Assembly (NCBI RefSeq): GCF_000015565.1
Contig: NC_008786.1
Location: 2,542,001 to 2,606,000, forward strand
Source: Verminephrobacter eiseniae EF01-2
GTDB taxonomy: Bacteria > Pseudomonadota > Gammaproteobacteria > Burkholderiales > Burkholderiaceae_C
Direction: 5' to 3'
DNA length: 64,000 bases
Shown: positions 8,182 to 17,319 of the stretch, one piece after another
Layout: every line of letters begins with the position of its first letter
Position numbering within the stretch: the first letter of the stretch is position 1
Notes under the pieces: model-generated
Databases searched by the model: none
Told to the model about the DNA's origin: nothing
The model's input: only the letters and a program-made list of their open reading frames with translations
Position numbers and translations under genes: made by a program

Positions 8182-9147
8182 ATGAAACCCGACCCAGTCC
8201 TGACCCAACGCATGGGTTTCTTTCTGGTGCCGCATTTTTCGATGATGGCCCTCAGTTCCGCCACCGAACCGCTGCGCGCAGCCAACCGGGTGGCAGGCAA
8301 GCCGCTCTACAGTTGGCACCTGGTCAGTGCCGACGGCGAGCCGGTACCCTCGAGCTCCGGCTTTGCCCTGCTGCCCGAATTTGCCATGACCCTGGCGCCG
8401 GAATTTAGCCATTTCTTTGTCGTGGCAAGCATTGGCGTGGCGGATTATCGCAACCAGCAAGTGTTTCAGTTCTTGAGGCGCTATGCCGCCAGCGGGCGGC
8501 CACTCGGCGGCATCAGCCTTGGCTCCATGATCCTGGCGCGGGCCGGGCTGCTCGACCAGCGGCGTTGCACGATACACTGGGAAGCCTTGAGAGCGCTGGC
8601 CGACGAGTTCCCGGCAATCGAGGTCTGCCGCGACCTTTACTGCGTCGACGGCAACCGCCTGACCTGCGCCGGCGGCACGGCGGCCATGGACCTGATGCTG
8701 GAACTCATCGCCCGCCAGCATAGCCGCCAACTCGCCGTCGAAGTGGCCGACCAGTTCCTGCACACGCGCATACGCAGCGCCGCAGAAAGCCAGAAGATGG
8801 CCATCGAATGGCGCTACGGCGTTGCAGACCGGCGCATCGTCAACGCCATCACGCTGATGGAACAAAACATCGAGCGGCCCATTCCGATGAAAACCATCGC
8901 CTCTCTGGTCGGCATCTCGCCGCGCCAGTTTGAGCGGATGTGGTGGAAGCACTTCAATATGCGCCCATCGCAGTTCTACATCGAGCTGCGCTTGAAGGCG
9001 GCGCAAAAACTGCTGCACGAATCGACCTGGTCGCTGCTCGACATCGCCATGCGCTGCGGCTTTACCGGAGCATCCCATTTTGGCCGCTGCTACCGGAAAT
9101 TATTTGATCGCACACCGGGCGAAGAACGCAACGCTACGCCCCGTTGA
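8182..9147 (+). CDS. GlxA family transcriptional regulator (DJ-1/PfpI-like plus AraC domains)
   Basis: DNA-binding regulator of 321 residues. Residues 1 to about 185 form a DJ-1/PfpI (class I amidotransferase-like) sensor domain. The nucleophile-elbow region reads GGISLGSMILARAGLL and has no cysteine, as expected for a non-catalytic sensor. Residues about 215-315 form an AraC-type double helix-turn-helix (IASLVGISPRQFERMWWKHF, then LLDIAMRCGFTGASHFGRCY). The family includes regulators of glycine betaine, carnitine and arginine catabolism (GbdR, CdhR, ArgR). That fits the betaine-type importer and acyl-CoA genes upstream, which it may control. ATG 8182 is preferred to the upstream TTG at 8164. 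Confidence 0.88.
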   Translation: MKPDPVLTQRMGFFLVPHFSMMALSSATEPLRAANRVAGKPLYSWHLVSADGEPVPSSSGFALLPEFAMTLAPEFSHFFVVASIGVADYRNQQVFQFLRRYAASGRPLGGISLGSMILARAGLLDQRRCTIHWEALRALADEFPAIEVCRDLYCVDGNRLTCAGGTAAMDLMLELIARQHSRQLAVEVADQFLHTRIRSAAESQKMAIEWRYGVADRRIVNAITLMEQNIERPIPMKTIASLVGISPRQFERMWWKHFNMRPSQFYIELRLKAAQKLLHESTWSLLDIAMRCGFTGASHFGRCYRKLFDRTPGEERNATPR

Positions 9148-9350
9148 GAGGGCATGCACCGCCTTCGGCGCGCCGATGACGGCGCACTCGGGCGCGTTCG
9201 ACTGCCGTTTCCAGGATAACCACCTTCCAGTGCCCACGGCCATGTGGCGTGAATTTCTTGCCTTGCACGAATGCACTGAAATGCACCGCATCTCCAGACA
9301 AAACGAATGGGCCTGTGAATGGGCCTGTATTTGTGTGGGTAAACCTCGGC
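9148..9350. other. Intergenic region between convergent genes
   Basis: These 203 bases separate the GlxA-type regulator and the efflux outer-membrane gene, which converge. They contain a tandem direct repeat of GAATGGGCCTGT (around 9305-9330). A 78-codon open frame on the minus strand has no recognisable domain and runs into both neighbours, so it is not called a gene. Confidence 0.5.
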
Positions 9351-10814
9351 TCAGGAGGGCGCCTTGGCAACCGTATCCGGGGCGCCGCCGCCCAGCGCTT
9401 TGTACAGCGTCACCTGGTTTTGCAACTGCGCCAGCCGCGTCTGCACCACGGCCTGCTGGGTGCTGAACAGGGAGCGCTGGGCGTCGAGCAGGTCCAGGTG
9501 GCTGGCCACGCCATTGAGGTAGCGCAGTTCGGCCAGCCGCAGGCTCGCCGCCTCCGCCTGTGCCTGGTTTTGCCGGGCCTGAACCTGTTCGCCCAGCGTC
9601 GCCTGGCCGGCCAGCGCGTCGGACACTTCACGGAAAGCGGTCTGTATGGCTTTCTCGTACTGCGCGACGGCGATGCTGCGGACGGCCTCGGAGACTTCGA
9701 GTTGGGCCTGGTTGCGGCCGGCGTCGAACAGTGCCAGCAGCAGCGACGGCGCGATCGAGAATCCCCACGACCCGCCATGGAACAAGCCCGATAGCGCGTC
9801 GCTGGCCGTGCCGGCCTGGGCGGTGAGCGTGATGTGCGGGAAGAATGCTGCCCGCGCAGCATCCATGCTGGCCTTGGCCGCGATCAGCTGCTGCTCGGCC
9901 TGGCGGATGTCCGGGCGGCGCGTGAGCAGTTCCGACGGCAGGCCCGCTGGCAGTGGCACCAGCGCCGGCGCATCGGCCAGCCGGCTGCGCGCCAGGCTGG
10001 CGCGGATGTCGTCCGGCAAGGCCTGGCCCAGCAGCAGGGCGAGGGCGTTTTCGTCGACGGCTCGCTGCCGCTGCTGTTGGGCCAATGTGGCCCGGGCGTC
10101 CTGCGTCAGCGACTCGGCCTGGCGCCAGTCGAGTTCCGAGACCACGCCGGCATCCAGACGCATCCGGGTCAGGCGCGCCGAGGACTCGCGCGAGGCCAGC
10201 GTCTGGCGCGACAGGCCGAGCAGTTCTTCATCCGCCAGCAGGTTCAGCCAGCCGTTGGCCACGGACGCTACCAGGCTGAGTTGCGCGGCGTTGCGCCCCT
10301 CCTGGCTGGCCAGATACTGGGCCAGGGCCTGATCCTTCAGGCGCGCGATGCGGCCAAAGAAGTCGATCTCCCAGGCCGTCACGGCCAGGCCCAGGCCAAA
10401 CGACGGGTTCGGCTTGCCGTCCGTGGCGCGCGCGCGGCTGGCCTTGGCGTTCAGGTCGACGCCGGGGTACAGGTCTGCGCGGCGCAGTTGGAACTGGGCG
10501 CGCGTCTGTTCGACGTTCAGCATCGCCACGCGCAAATCGCGGTTGTTGGTCAGCGCAATGTCCAGCAGTTGGCGCAGCCGCGGGTCGGCAAAGTAGTCCT
10601 GCCAAGGCAGCAGGCTGGCAGCGCCTTGCGGGGCGTCTGCCGCTGCCAATGCGTAGCTCGCCGGCACCGGTGCCGCAGGGCGCTCGTAGGCGGTGGTCAT
10701 GACCGAGCAGCCGGCCTGGGTCATCAGCAGCGCGACGGCGCAGAGGCGAAGCGGCAATGTGCGCGTTGCCGCAATGGCGGCAGTGGCGGCAATGGATTGG
10801 CGGCGTTCAATCAT
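9351..10814 (-). CDS. RND efflux outer-membrane channel lipoprotein (NodT/OprM family)
   Basis: Outer-membrane TolC-like channel of 487 residues that exports drugs or solvents together with the pump and adaptor encoded upstream. The signal peptide ends in a lipobox (LLMTQAGC), giving acylated C36. The mature protein shows OEP family features, including LPWQDYFADPRLRQLLDIAL near the start, GLPSELLTRRPDIRQAEQQL in the middle and the C-terminal helix region EAASLRLAELRYLNGVASHL. The start overlaps the pump gene stop by 8 bases, showing translational coupling. The tripartite order adaptor-pump-channel matches MexAB-OprM/AcrAB systems. Confidence 0.92.
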   Translation of the reverse strand: MIERRQSIAATAAIAATRTLPLRLCAVALLMTQAGCSVMTTAYERPAAPVPASYALAAADAPQGAASLLPWQDYFADPRLRQLLDIALTNNRDLRVAMLNVEQTRAQFQLRRADLYPGVDLNAKASRARATDGKPNPSFGLGLAVTAWEIDFFGRIARLKDQALAQYLASQEGRNAAQLSLVASVANGWLNLLADEELLGLSRQTLASRESSARLTRMRLDAGVVSELDWRQAESLTQDARATLAQQQRQRAVDENALALLLGQALPDDIRASLARSRLADAPALVPLPAGLPSELLTRRPDIRQAEQQLIAAKASMDAARAAFFPHITLTAQAGTASDALSGLFHGGSWGFSIAPSLLLALFDAGRNQAQLEVSEAVRSIAVAQYEKAIQTAFREVSDALAGQATLGEQVQARQNQAQAEAASLRLAELRYLNGVASHLDLLDAQRSLFSTQQAVVQTRLAQLQNQVTLYKALGGGAPDTVAKAPS

Positions 10815-13800
10815 GGGTTTCGACTCCTGCGGCTTGCGCGTGGCGGCGGTTCATTTGCTGCTGGCGCGCGCTGCCTTTGAACAGGCCGCGGACCATGACG
10901 AAGAACCAGGGTACGAAGAACAGGGCCAGCGCCGTGCCGGTGATCATGCCGCCCAGCACGCCGGTGCCGATGGCGCGCTGGCTGGCCGAGCCGGCACCCG
11001 AGGCGATGACCAGCGGCATGACGCCCAAGCCAAAGGCCATCGAGGTCATCACGATGGGGCGAAAGCGCAACCGGGCAGCGGCCCGCGCCGATTCGATCAA
11101 GCCCTGACCCTGGGCCTGCAGGTCCTTGGCAAATTCGATGATCAAAATGGCGTTCTTGGCCGACAGGCCGATGATGGTGATCAGCCCCACCTGGAAGTAG
11201 ATGTCGTTCGCGTAGCCGCGCAGCAAGGTGGCCAGCAGCACGCCCAGCACGCCCAGCGGCACCACCAGGATCACGGCCAGCGGAATCGACCAACTCTCGT
11301 ACAGCGCGGCCAGGCACAGGAACACCGCCAGGATCGAAAAGCTGTACAGGATCAGCGCTTGCGCGCCGGCCAGCTTTTCTTCACGCGACTGTCCGGTCCA
11401 CTCGAAGCCGAATCCTGCGGGCAACTGGGCGGCGAGTCTTTCCATCTCGGCCATCGCCGCGCCGGTGCTATAGCCCGGGGCTGCGGACCCGGAGATGCGC
11501 ATTGCCGCGTAGCCGTTGTAGCGCACGGTCTGCTGCGCGCCGGTCACCCAGCGGGTGCTGGCAAAAGCGGACAGCGGCACCGGTTGGCCCTGGCGGTTGT
11601 GGGCGTTGATCTGCAGCAGATCCTCCGGCTGCATGCGGGCCGGGGCATCGGCTTGCACCACCACGCGCTGCAACCGGCCCTGGTTCGGGAAGTCGTTCAC
11701 ATAGTTCGCGCCCAAGGTCGTGGACAGTGCCGAGTTGATGGCATCGAACGACACGCCCAGGGCGTTGGCCCGGTCGCGGTCGATGTCGATCTGCAACTGC
11801 GGGGCGTCTTCCAGACCGTCCGGCCGCACCTGGGCCAGCAGCTTGCTTTGCGCGGCCAGGCCCAGCAATTGGTTGCGCGCACGCACCAATGCCTGGTGAC
11901 CCGCAGCGCCGCGGTCTTGCAGCCGGAAGGTGAAGCCGCTGGCATTGCCCAGTTCGGGAATCGGTGGCGGGCTCAGCGGGAAGATGAATGCGTCCCGCAC
12001 CCCCATCAGCGCGCCAAACGCGCGGCCTGCCAGGGCCTGGGCCGATTGCTCGGGCTTCGGGCGTTCAGACCAGTCCTTGAGCGTCACGAAGGCCAGCGCC
12101 GCGTTTTGCCCCTGGCCGGAAAAGCTGAAACCCAGAACGCCGACCATGCTTTCCACTTCGGGCTGCTGCAGGATGAAGCCCTCGACCTGCTGCACCACGG
12201 CCAGCGTGCGCTCCTGGGTGGCCCCCGGGGGCAGTTGCACGTTGACGATGATGCTGCCCTGGTCTTCTGCCGGCAGGAACGCGCCGGGCAGGCGCAGGTA
12301 CAAAATGGCCACGGCGCCGATGATGGCGGCGTACAGGACCAGGTAACGGACGGCCCGCGTGAGCATGCGTGCCACCAGGCTTTCATATCCTTTGGCGGTG
12401 CGCGCGAAGCCGCGGTTCCAGCCCCCGAAAAAGCCGCCTTTTGCATGCTCCGGCCCGGCCGGCACGGGGCGGAGCAAGGTGGCGCACAACGCCGGGGTCA
12501 GCGACAGGGCCATGAACGCGGACAAACTGATGGACGCGACCATCACGGTGGCGAACTGGCGGTAGATGTTGCCGGTGGAGCCGGCAAAGAACGCCAGCGG
12601 CACGAACACCGAGATCAGCACCACGGTCACCCCGATGATGGCGCCCGAGATCTGGCGCATGGCTTTGCGGGTGGCATCCAGCGGCGACAGCCCCTCGGTG
12701 CGCATGATGCGCTCGACGTTTTCCACCACCACGATGGCGTCGTCCACCACGATACCGATCACCAGCACCATGCCGAACATGGTGAGCACGTTGATCGAAA
12801 AACCCAGTGCCAGCAGCGTGGCGAAGGTGCCCAGCAGGGCCACCGGGACCACGATGGTCGGGATGATCGTGTAGCGCCAGTTTTGCAGGAACAAAAACAT
12901 CACCAGAAACACCAGGGCCACGGCCTCCAGCAGGGTCTCGGCGACTTGCCGGATGGACAGGCTGACAAAGCGCGAGCTGTCGTATGGAATGCTCCAGACC
13001 ATGCCCTGGGGGAAATGGCGCGCGAGTTCATCCATGCGGGCGCGCACGGCCCGGGCCGCTTGCAGCGCGTTGCCGCCGGGGGCGAGTTGAAGACCGACGC
13101 CCACGGCGGGCTGGCCGTTCAGGCGGGCGGCGGTGGCGTAGGCCTGGCCGCCCAGTTCCACGCGCGCCACATCCTTGATGCGCACGGTCGAGCCGTCAGG
13201 GTTGGCGCGCAGCACCACATTGCCAAACTGCTCGGTGCTGGTGAGTTGGCCGTTGACGACGACGGTGGCCGTCACCTGCTGGTCTGCCTGGCCGGCAATG
13301 TGGGGCAGGTCGCCGATCGCGCCGCTGGTCACCTGCGCGTTCTGCGCGCGGATGGCGGCCGTGATCTCGGCGGCCGAGAGCGAAAAGCCGGCCATCTTGG
13401 CGGGGTCGATCCAGATGCGCATCGCGCGCTCGGTGCCGAACAGTTGTGCCTGGCCAATGCCGGGCAGGCGTTGCAGTTCGGGCAGCACATTGCGCGAGGC
13501 ATAGTCACCCAGCGCCACCTGGTCGGTGGCCGGGTTGGTGGACGCGAGCATGGTAAACAGCAGGAAGTTCGAGCGCGCTTTGTCCACGCGCACGCCCTGC
13601 TGCGCCACCGCCGCCGGCAAGCGCGGCGTGGCGCGCGAGAGCCGGTTTTGCACGTCCACCTGCGCCAGATCGGGATTGGTGCCGGTCTCGAAACTCAGCG
13701 TGATGCTGCCCGAGCCATCGGCCTGCGCCACAGACTCCATGTAAATCAGCCCGGGCGCGCCGTTCATTTCGCGCTCGATCACGGACAGCACCGAGTCTTC

Positions 13801-13971
13801 CAGCGTCGGTGCCGATGCGCCGGGATAGATGGCGCTGACGACGATGGTCGGTGGCGCCACCGGCGGGTACTGGGAGATCGGTAGCTGCGTCAGCGCCACG
13901 CCGCCCAGCACCATGATGAACAGCGCAATCACCCAGGCAAAGATGGGTCGGTCGATGAAGAACTTGGCCAT
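10807..13971 (-). CDS. RND multidrug efflux pump, inner-membrane subunit (HAE1, AcrB/MexB-like)
   Basis: Proton-driven inner-membrane pump of 1054 residues, the usual length for the hydrophobe/amphiphile efflux-1 family. It begins MAKFFIDRPIFAWVIALFIM (TM1). The proton-relay aspartates lie in TM4 (GIVVDDAIVVVENVER, around D410/D411). The periplasmic drug-binding subdomains lie between TM1-2 and TM7-8, and the C-terminal TM10-12 block contains GLITIIGLSAKNAILIIEFA with the relay lysine. Substrates are not predictable from sequence. The gene sits 13 bases after the adaptor gene and overlaps the channel gene. Confidence 0.94.
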   Translation of the reverse strand: MAKFFIDRPIFAWVIALFIMVLGGVALTQLPISQYPPVAPPTIVVSAIYPGASAPTLEDSVLSVIEREMNGAPGLIYMESVAQADGSGSITLSFETGTNPDLAQVDVQNRLSRATPRLPAAVAQQGVRVDKARSNFLLFTMLASTNPATDQVALGDYASRNVLPELQRLPGIGQAQLFGTERAMRIWIDPAKMAGFSLSAAEITAAIRAQNAQVTSGAIGDLPHIAGQADQQVTATVVVNGQLTSTEQFGNVVLRANPDGSTVRIKDVARVELGGQAYATAARLNGQPAVGVGLQLAPGGNALQAARAVRARMDELARHFPQGMVWSIPYDSSRFVSLSIRQVAETLLEAVALVFLVMFLFLQNWRYTIIPTIVVPVALLGTFATLLALGFSINVLTMFGMVLVIGIVVDDAIVVVENVERIMRTEGLSPLDATRKAMRQISGAIIGVTVVLISVFVPLAFFAGSTGNIYRQFATVMVASISLSAFMALSLTPALCATLLRPVPAGPEHAKGGFFGGWNRGFARTAKGYESLVARMLTRAVRYLVLYAAIIGAVAILYLRLPGAFLPAEDQGSIIVNVQLPPGATQERTLAVVQQVEGFILQQPEVESMVGVLGFSFSGQGQNAALAFVTLKDWSERPKPEQSAQALAGRAFGALMGVRDAFIFPLSPPPIPELGNASGFTFRLQDRGAAGHQALVRARNQLLGLAAQSKLLAQVRPDGLEDAPQLQIDIDRDRANALGVSFDAINSALSTTLGANYVNDFPNQGRLQRVVVQADAPARMQPEDLLQINAHNRQGQPVPLSAFASTRWVTGAQQTVRYNGYAAMRISGSAAPGYSTGAAMAEMERLAAQLPAGFGFEWTGQSREEKLAGAQALILYSFSILAVFLCLAALYESWSIPLAVILVVPLGVLGVLLATLLRGYANDIYFQVGLITIIGLSAKNAILIIEFAKDLQAQGQGLIESARAAARLRFRPIVMTSMAFGLGVMPLVIASGAGSASQRAIGTGVLGGMITGTALALFFVPWFFVMVRGLFKGSARQQQMNRRHAQAAGVETHD

Positions 13972-13984
13972 GCCGGAGTACCCC

Positions 13985-15199
13985 TTACGGCTTGGCCGCG
14001 CTCAACACGGGCGCTATCGCTGTCGCTGCAGCGGCAGGGGGCTGCCATGGCACCGGCTTGACTGCTGTGCCGGGCGGCAGCATCTGCAATTTCTGAAAAC
14101 CATCGACGATGACCTGCTCGCCAGCCTTCAGGCCATCGAGCACCACCCAACGGTTGTTGCGCGCCGCGCTGATCTTGATCGGGCGCACCGAGACCTTGCC
14201 ATCCGCGTCCACCACACTGACGCTGTCCCCCTGCTGCGTGCGCGTGACGGCCTGCTGCGGCAGCATGATGGCGTTGCTGGCCTGGGCCTGTTCGATGCGC
14301 ACGCGCAGGTACAGGCCGGGCAACAGCTCGCCCTTGGGGTTGGGCACTTGGGCGCGCAAACTGACCCAGCCCGTGCCCGGGTCCACCGACAAATCGGTGA
14401 ACAGCAACCGGCCAGTCTGCGCGTATTGCGAACCATCGCTCAGAACCAGCTTGACGCTGGCCGCCTCGCTGCTGCCGGCGCGCTTGAACTGCCCGCTGTC
14501 CAGCGCGCGGCGCAACTGGAACAGGTCGCTGGCGGACTGGGTGAAGTTCACGTACACCGGATCGATCTGCTGGATCAGCGCCAGGGCCGTGGCCTCCCCC
14601 TGGCCGACCAAGGCGCCTTCGGTGACCAGAGCGCGGCCGATGCGGCCGGAGATCGGCGCTGTCACGCTGGCGTAGCCCAACTGGATCTCGGCGCTGCGCA
14701 CTGCGGCCTCGGCGACCGCCACATCGGCTTGCGCCAACTGCTCGGCGGCTTCGGCGTTGGTGAAGTCCTGCATGCTGATCGCCTGGGCGCCGATCAGAGG
14801 GCGGTAGCGCGCCAGTTGGGCGCTGGCCTGCGCCAGTTGGGCCCGCGCCTTGGCCAGGCTGGCGCGGGCACTTTGCGCGGCAGCGGCGTAAGGGGCGGGA
14901 TCGATGCGAAACAGTTCCTGCCCCGCTTTGACATCGCTGCCTTCGTTGAACAGACGCTGCTGCAAAATGCCCGCAGCCCGGGCACGCACCTGCGCGACAC
15001 GGGAAGCCTCGACGCGGCCCGGCAATTCGGTGACCAGGCCCGCATCGCCCGGGGTGGCGGTGACCACCCCCACCTCGACGGGCGGCATCTTCGGGCCGTC
15101 CGCCGGGGCCTGTGCTTCACTCTTTACGCAGGCGCCAACCACGATGGCGGCAAGCAATGAGAGCAGCCTGTGGGCCGGAACGGCGCGCAATGTGGGCAT
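13985..15199 (-). CDS. RND efflux periplasmic adaptor lipoprotein (AcrA/MexA-like)
   Basis: Membrane-fusion protein of 404 residues that bridges the pump and the outer-membrane channel. The lipoprotein signal ends VVGAC (C24). The barrel-sandwich/lipoyl half-motif is seen as VAQVRARAAGILQQRLFNEG and VTAPISGRIGRALVTEGALV, with a helical hairpin between them (about residues 100-165). The ATG at 15199 was chosen over an upstream in-frame start because AAAGGA lies 7 bases before it and the lipoprotein signal begins there. It is the first gene of the three-gene efflux operon. No adjacent repressor gene was found in the window. Confidence 0.92.
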   Translation of the reverse strand: MPTLRAVPAHRLLSLLAAIVVGACVKSEAQAPADGPKMPPVEVGVVTATPGDAGLVTELPGRVEASRVAQVRARAAGILQQRLFNEGSDVKAGQELFRIDPAPYAAAAQSARASLAKARAQLAQASAQLARYRPLIGAQAISMQDFTNAEAAEQLAQADVAVAEAAVRSAEIQLGYASVTAPISGRIGRALVTEGALVGQGEATALALIQQIDPVYVNFTQSASDLFQLRRALDSGQFKRAGSSEAASVKLVLSDGSQYAQTGRLLFTDLSVDPGTGWVSLRAQVPNPKGELLPGLYLRVRIEQAQASNAIMLPQQAVTRTQQGDSVSVVDADGKVSVRPIKISAARNNRWVVLDGLKAGEQVIVDGFQKLQMLPPGTAVKPVPWQPPAAAATAIAPVLSAAKP

Positions 15200-15340
15200 G
15201 GGAGTCCTTTGGGGATGTTTTCGGGATTGAAGACCGCAACGAGGGCCGCAATGGGGGCGATTGTGATCTGATTTTTCTTTCGGGATCGGCGCGGACTTTG
15301 CCGTATGCGACAATCACGGGTTTTCGAACGGGTGCCATGC

Positions 15341-15416
15341 GCGGCTGTAGCTCAGTGGATAGAGTATTGGCCTCCGAAGCCAAGGGTCGTGGGTTCGATC
15401 CCCGCCAGCCGCACCA
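15341..15416 (+). tRNA. tRNA-Arg (anticodon CCG)
   Basis: Cloverleaf with acceptor GCGGCTG/CAGCCGC, D-arm around TAGCTCAGTGGATAGAG, anticodon stem TTGGC/GCCAA with loop CTCCGAA (anticodon CCG), T-arm GGGTTCGATCCCC, and encoded CCA at 15414-15416. It reads the CGG arginine codon. It is the first of a tRNA series leading into tuf, and lies divergent from the efflux operon. Confidence 0.95.
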
Positions 15417-15476
15417 CTGATCTGATGATGAGAGTTGGGCAATCGACCGGTTCCCGAAGAACTGCCCGGAATTTGC

Positions 15477-15485
15477 TGCTATACT
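15477..15485 (+). promoter_or_regulatory. Possible extended -10 promoter for the tRNA-Tyr/Gly/Thr-tuf unit
   Basis: TGCTATACT matches an extended -10 element (TG-N-TATAAT-like), with TATACT at 15480-15485. Transcription would begin about 15492, just before tRNA-Tyr. No good -35 hexamer was found at the usual spacing, which extended -10 promoters can tolerate. Confidence 0.4.
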
Positions 15486-15497
15486 CGCCGATTCCTT

Positions 15498-15583
15498 GGA
15501 GGGGTGCCCGAGTGGCTAAAGGGGGCAGACTGTAAATCTGTTGGCTTGCGCCTACACTGGTTCGAATCCAGTCCCCTCCACCA
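15498..15583 (+). tRNA. tRNA-Tyr (anticodon GTA)
   Basis: Class II tRNA of 86 nt with a long variable arm (GTTGGCTTGCGCCTAC). The acceptor is GGAGGGG/CCCCTCC, the anticodon loop CTGTAAA (anticodon GTA), the T-arm CTGGTTCGAATCCAG, and CCA is encoded at 15581-15583. The order tRNA-Tyr, Gly, Thr, tuf, Trp is a conserved bacterial arrangement. Confidence 0.95.
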
Positions 15584-15625
15584 GTGATGAATGCGGTGAC
15601 GAGTGCGCAAGGGTCGTTGGTCGAT

Positions 15626-15699
15626 GCGGGAGTAGTTCAGTGGCAGAACCCTAGCCTTCCAAGCTAATGACGCGGGTTCGATTCCCGCCTCCCGCTCCA
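15626..15699 (+). tRNA. tRNA-Gly (anticodon TCC)
   Basis: Acceptor GCGGGAG/CTCCCGC, D-stem GTTC/GAAC, anticodon loop CTTCCAA (anticodon TCC), T-arm CGGGTTCGATTCCCG, and encoded CCA at 15697-15699. The first pair of the anticodon stem is C-A rather than a Watson-Crick pair (CTAGC against GCTAA); the other four pairs are normal. Confidence 0.93.
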
Positions 15700-15777
15700 A
15701 CGCCGTTTGCCGGTTCGCCGCCGGGGCATCGTCGGTTGCGGCTGGTTGCTTGTCACGTTGGTACGGGTTTGTCGATG

Positions 15778-15852
<75 letters not shown>

Positions 15853-15927
15853 CTTTCAGGCGCATCCGGTTCCGGGTGCGCCGAGAACCCTTTCGGGTTG
15901 GTATGGATTTTTTTCGGAGTTCGAGAA

Positions 15928-17118
15928 ATGGCAAAAGGAAAGTTCGAGCGCACCAAGCCCCACGTCAACGTGGGCACCATCGGTCACGTCGACCATGGCA
16001 AGACAACGCTGACGGCGGCCATCGCCACCGTGCTGTCTACCAAGTTCGGCGGCGAAGCCAAGGCTTATGACCAGATCGATGCAGCGCCCGAAGAAAAGGC
16101 CCGTGGCATCACCATCAACACCGCCCATGTGGAATACGAGACGGCCAACCGCCACTACGCCCATGTCGACTGCCCCGGCCACGCCGACTATGTGAAGAAC
16201 ATGATCACCGGCGCCGCCCAGATGGACGGCGCCATCCTGGTGTGCTCGGCCGCCGACGGCCCCATGCCCCAGACCCGCGAACATATCCTGCTGGCCCGCC
16301 AGGTGGGCGTGCCCTACATCGTCGTGTTCCTGAACAAATGCGACATGGTCGATGACGAAGAACTGCTCGAACTCGTCGAGATGGAAGTGCGCGAACTGCT
16401 CGACAAGTACGACTTCCCCGGCGACGACACCCCGATCATTCGCGGCTCGGCCAAGTTGGCGCTCGAAGGCGACAAGGGCGTGCAAGGCGAACAAGCCATC
16501 ATGAAGCTCGCGCACGCGCTGGACACCTACATCCCGACGCCCGAGCGCGCGATAGACGGCACCTTCCTGATGCCGGTGGAAGACGTATTCTCGATCTCCG
16601 GCCGCGGCACCGTGGTCACCGGCCGCGTCGAGCGCGGCGTCATCAAGGTGGGCGAAGAAATCGAAATCGTCGGCATCCGCGACACGCAAAAAACCATCTG
16701 CACCGGCGTGGAGATGTTCCGCAAACTGCTCGACCAGGGCCAGGCCGGCGACAACGTCGGCCTGCTGCTGCGCGGCACCAAGCGCGAAGACGTGGAACGC
16801 GGGCAGGTGCTGTGCAAGCCCGGCTCGATCAAGCCGCACACCCACTTCACCGCCGAGGTCTACGTGCTGAGCAAGGACGAAGGAGGGCGGCACACGCCGT
16901 TTTTCAACAACTACCGGCCGCAGTTCTACTTTCGCACCACGGACGTGACCGGGGCCATCGAGTTGCCGGCGGACAAGGAAATGGTGATGCCGGGCGACAA
17001 CGTATCGATCACGGTCAAGCTGATCAACCCGATCGCGATGGAAGAAGGACTGCGCTTTGCGATCCGCGAAGGCGGTCGCACCGTGGGCGCTGGTGTCGTG
17101 GCCAAGATCCTGGCCTGA
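15928..17118 (+). CDS. tuf: Elongation factor Tu
   Basis: GTPase of 396 residues that delivers aminoacyl-tRNA to the ribosome. Diagnostic motifs are GHVDHGKTT (G1), the switch region [21 protein letters not shown] (G3) and NKCDMV (G4), followed by the beta-barrel domains 2 and 3 with [13 protein letters not shown]. The ATG at 15928 gives the canonical [20 protein letters not shown] start, with CGGAG 9-13 bases upstream. It lies between tRNA-Thr and tRNA-Trp as in many proteobacteria, which often carry a second tuf copy in the fus/str operon; none is visible here. Confidence 0.98.
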
Positions 17119-17133
17119 TTTTCAAACATGCAC

Positions 17134-17209
17134 AGGGGTATAGCTCAATTGGCAGAGCGTCGGTCTCCAAAACCGAAGGTTGTAGGTTCGATTCCTACTG
17201 CCCCTGCCA
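17134..17209 (+). tRNA. tRNA-Trp (anticodon CCA)
   Basis: Acceptor AGGGGTA/TGCCCCT, anticodon stem TCGGT/ACCGA with loop CTCCAAA (anticodon CCA), T-arm TAGGTTCGATTCCTA, discriminator G and encoded CCA at 17207-17209. Position 7 with 66 is a non-standard A-T pair neighbouring a G-wobble, but the fold is otherwise normal. It lies between tuf and secE, a conserved location. Confidence 0.95.
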
Positions 17210-17228
17210 CTTGAGAATGTGGCCCACA

Positions 17229-17273
17229 CAAACCCGCAGGGCTTTTGCCCGGGTCCCGTCCCTGAAGGGTTTG
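17229..17273 (+). promoter_or_regulatory. Structured leader between tRNA-Trp and secE
   Basis: A 7-bp outer pairing, CAAACCC (17229-17235) with GGGTTTG (17267-17273), encloses a compact hairpin, GGGC-TTTT-GCCC (17239-17250). It could be a processing or attenuation structure between the tRNA and the secE-nusG message. The pairing is read from the sequence; the function is inference. Confidence 0.35.
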
Positions 17274-17319
17274 GTTGTCTCGAATGACGCCGTCAATCGG
17301 AAGCAGAAATTACTCAAAG

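Noticed and set aside
9134..9370. Minus-strand frame of 78 codons between the GlxA-type regulator and the efflux channel gene
   Set aside because: No domain recognised and it overlaps both neighbours; not enough support for a gene.
10693..13884. Plus-strand open frame of over 1000 codons opposite the AcrB-like gene
   Set aside because: Antisense shadow; the pump gene on the other strand has all family motifs and a coupled operon.
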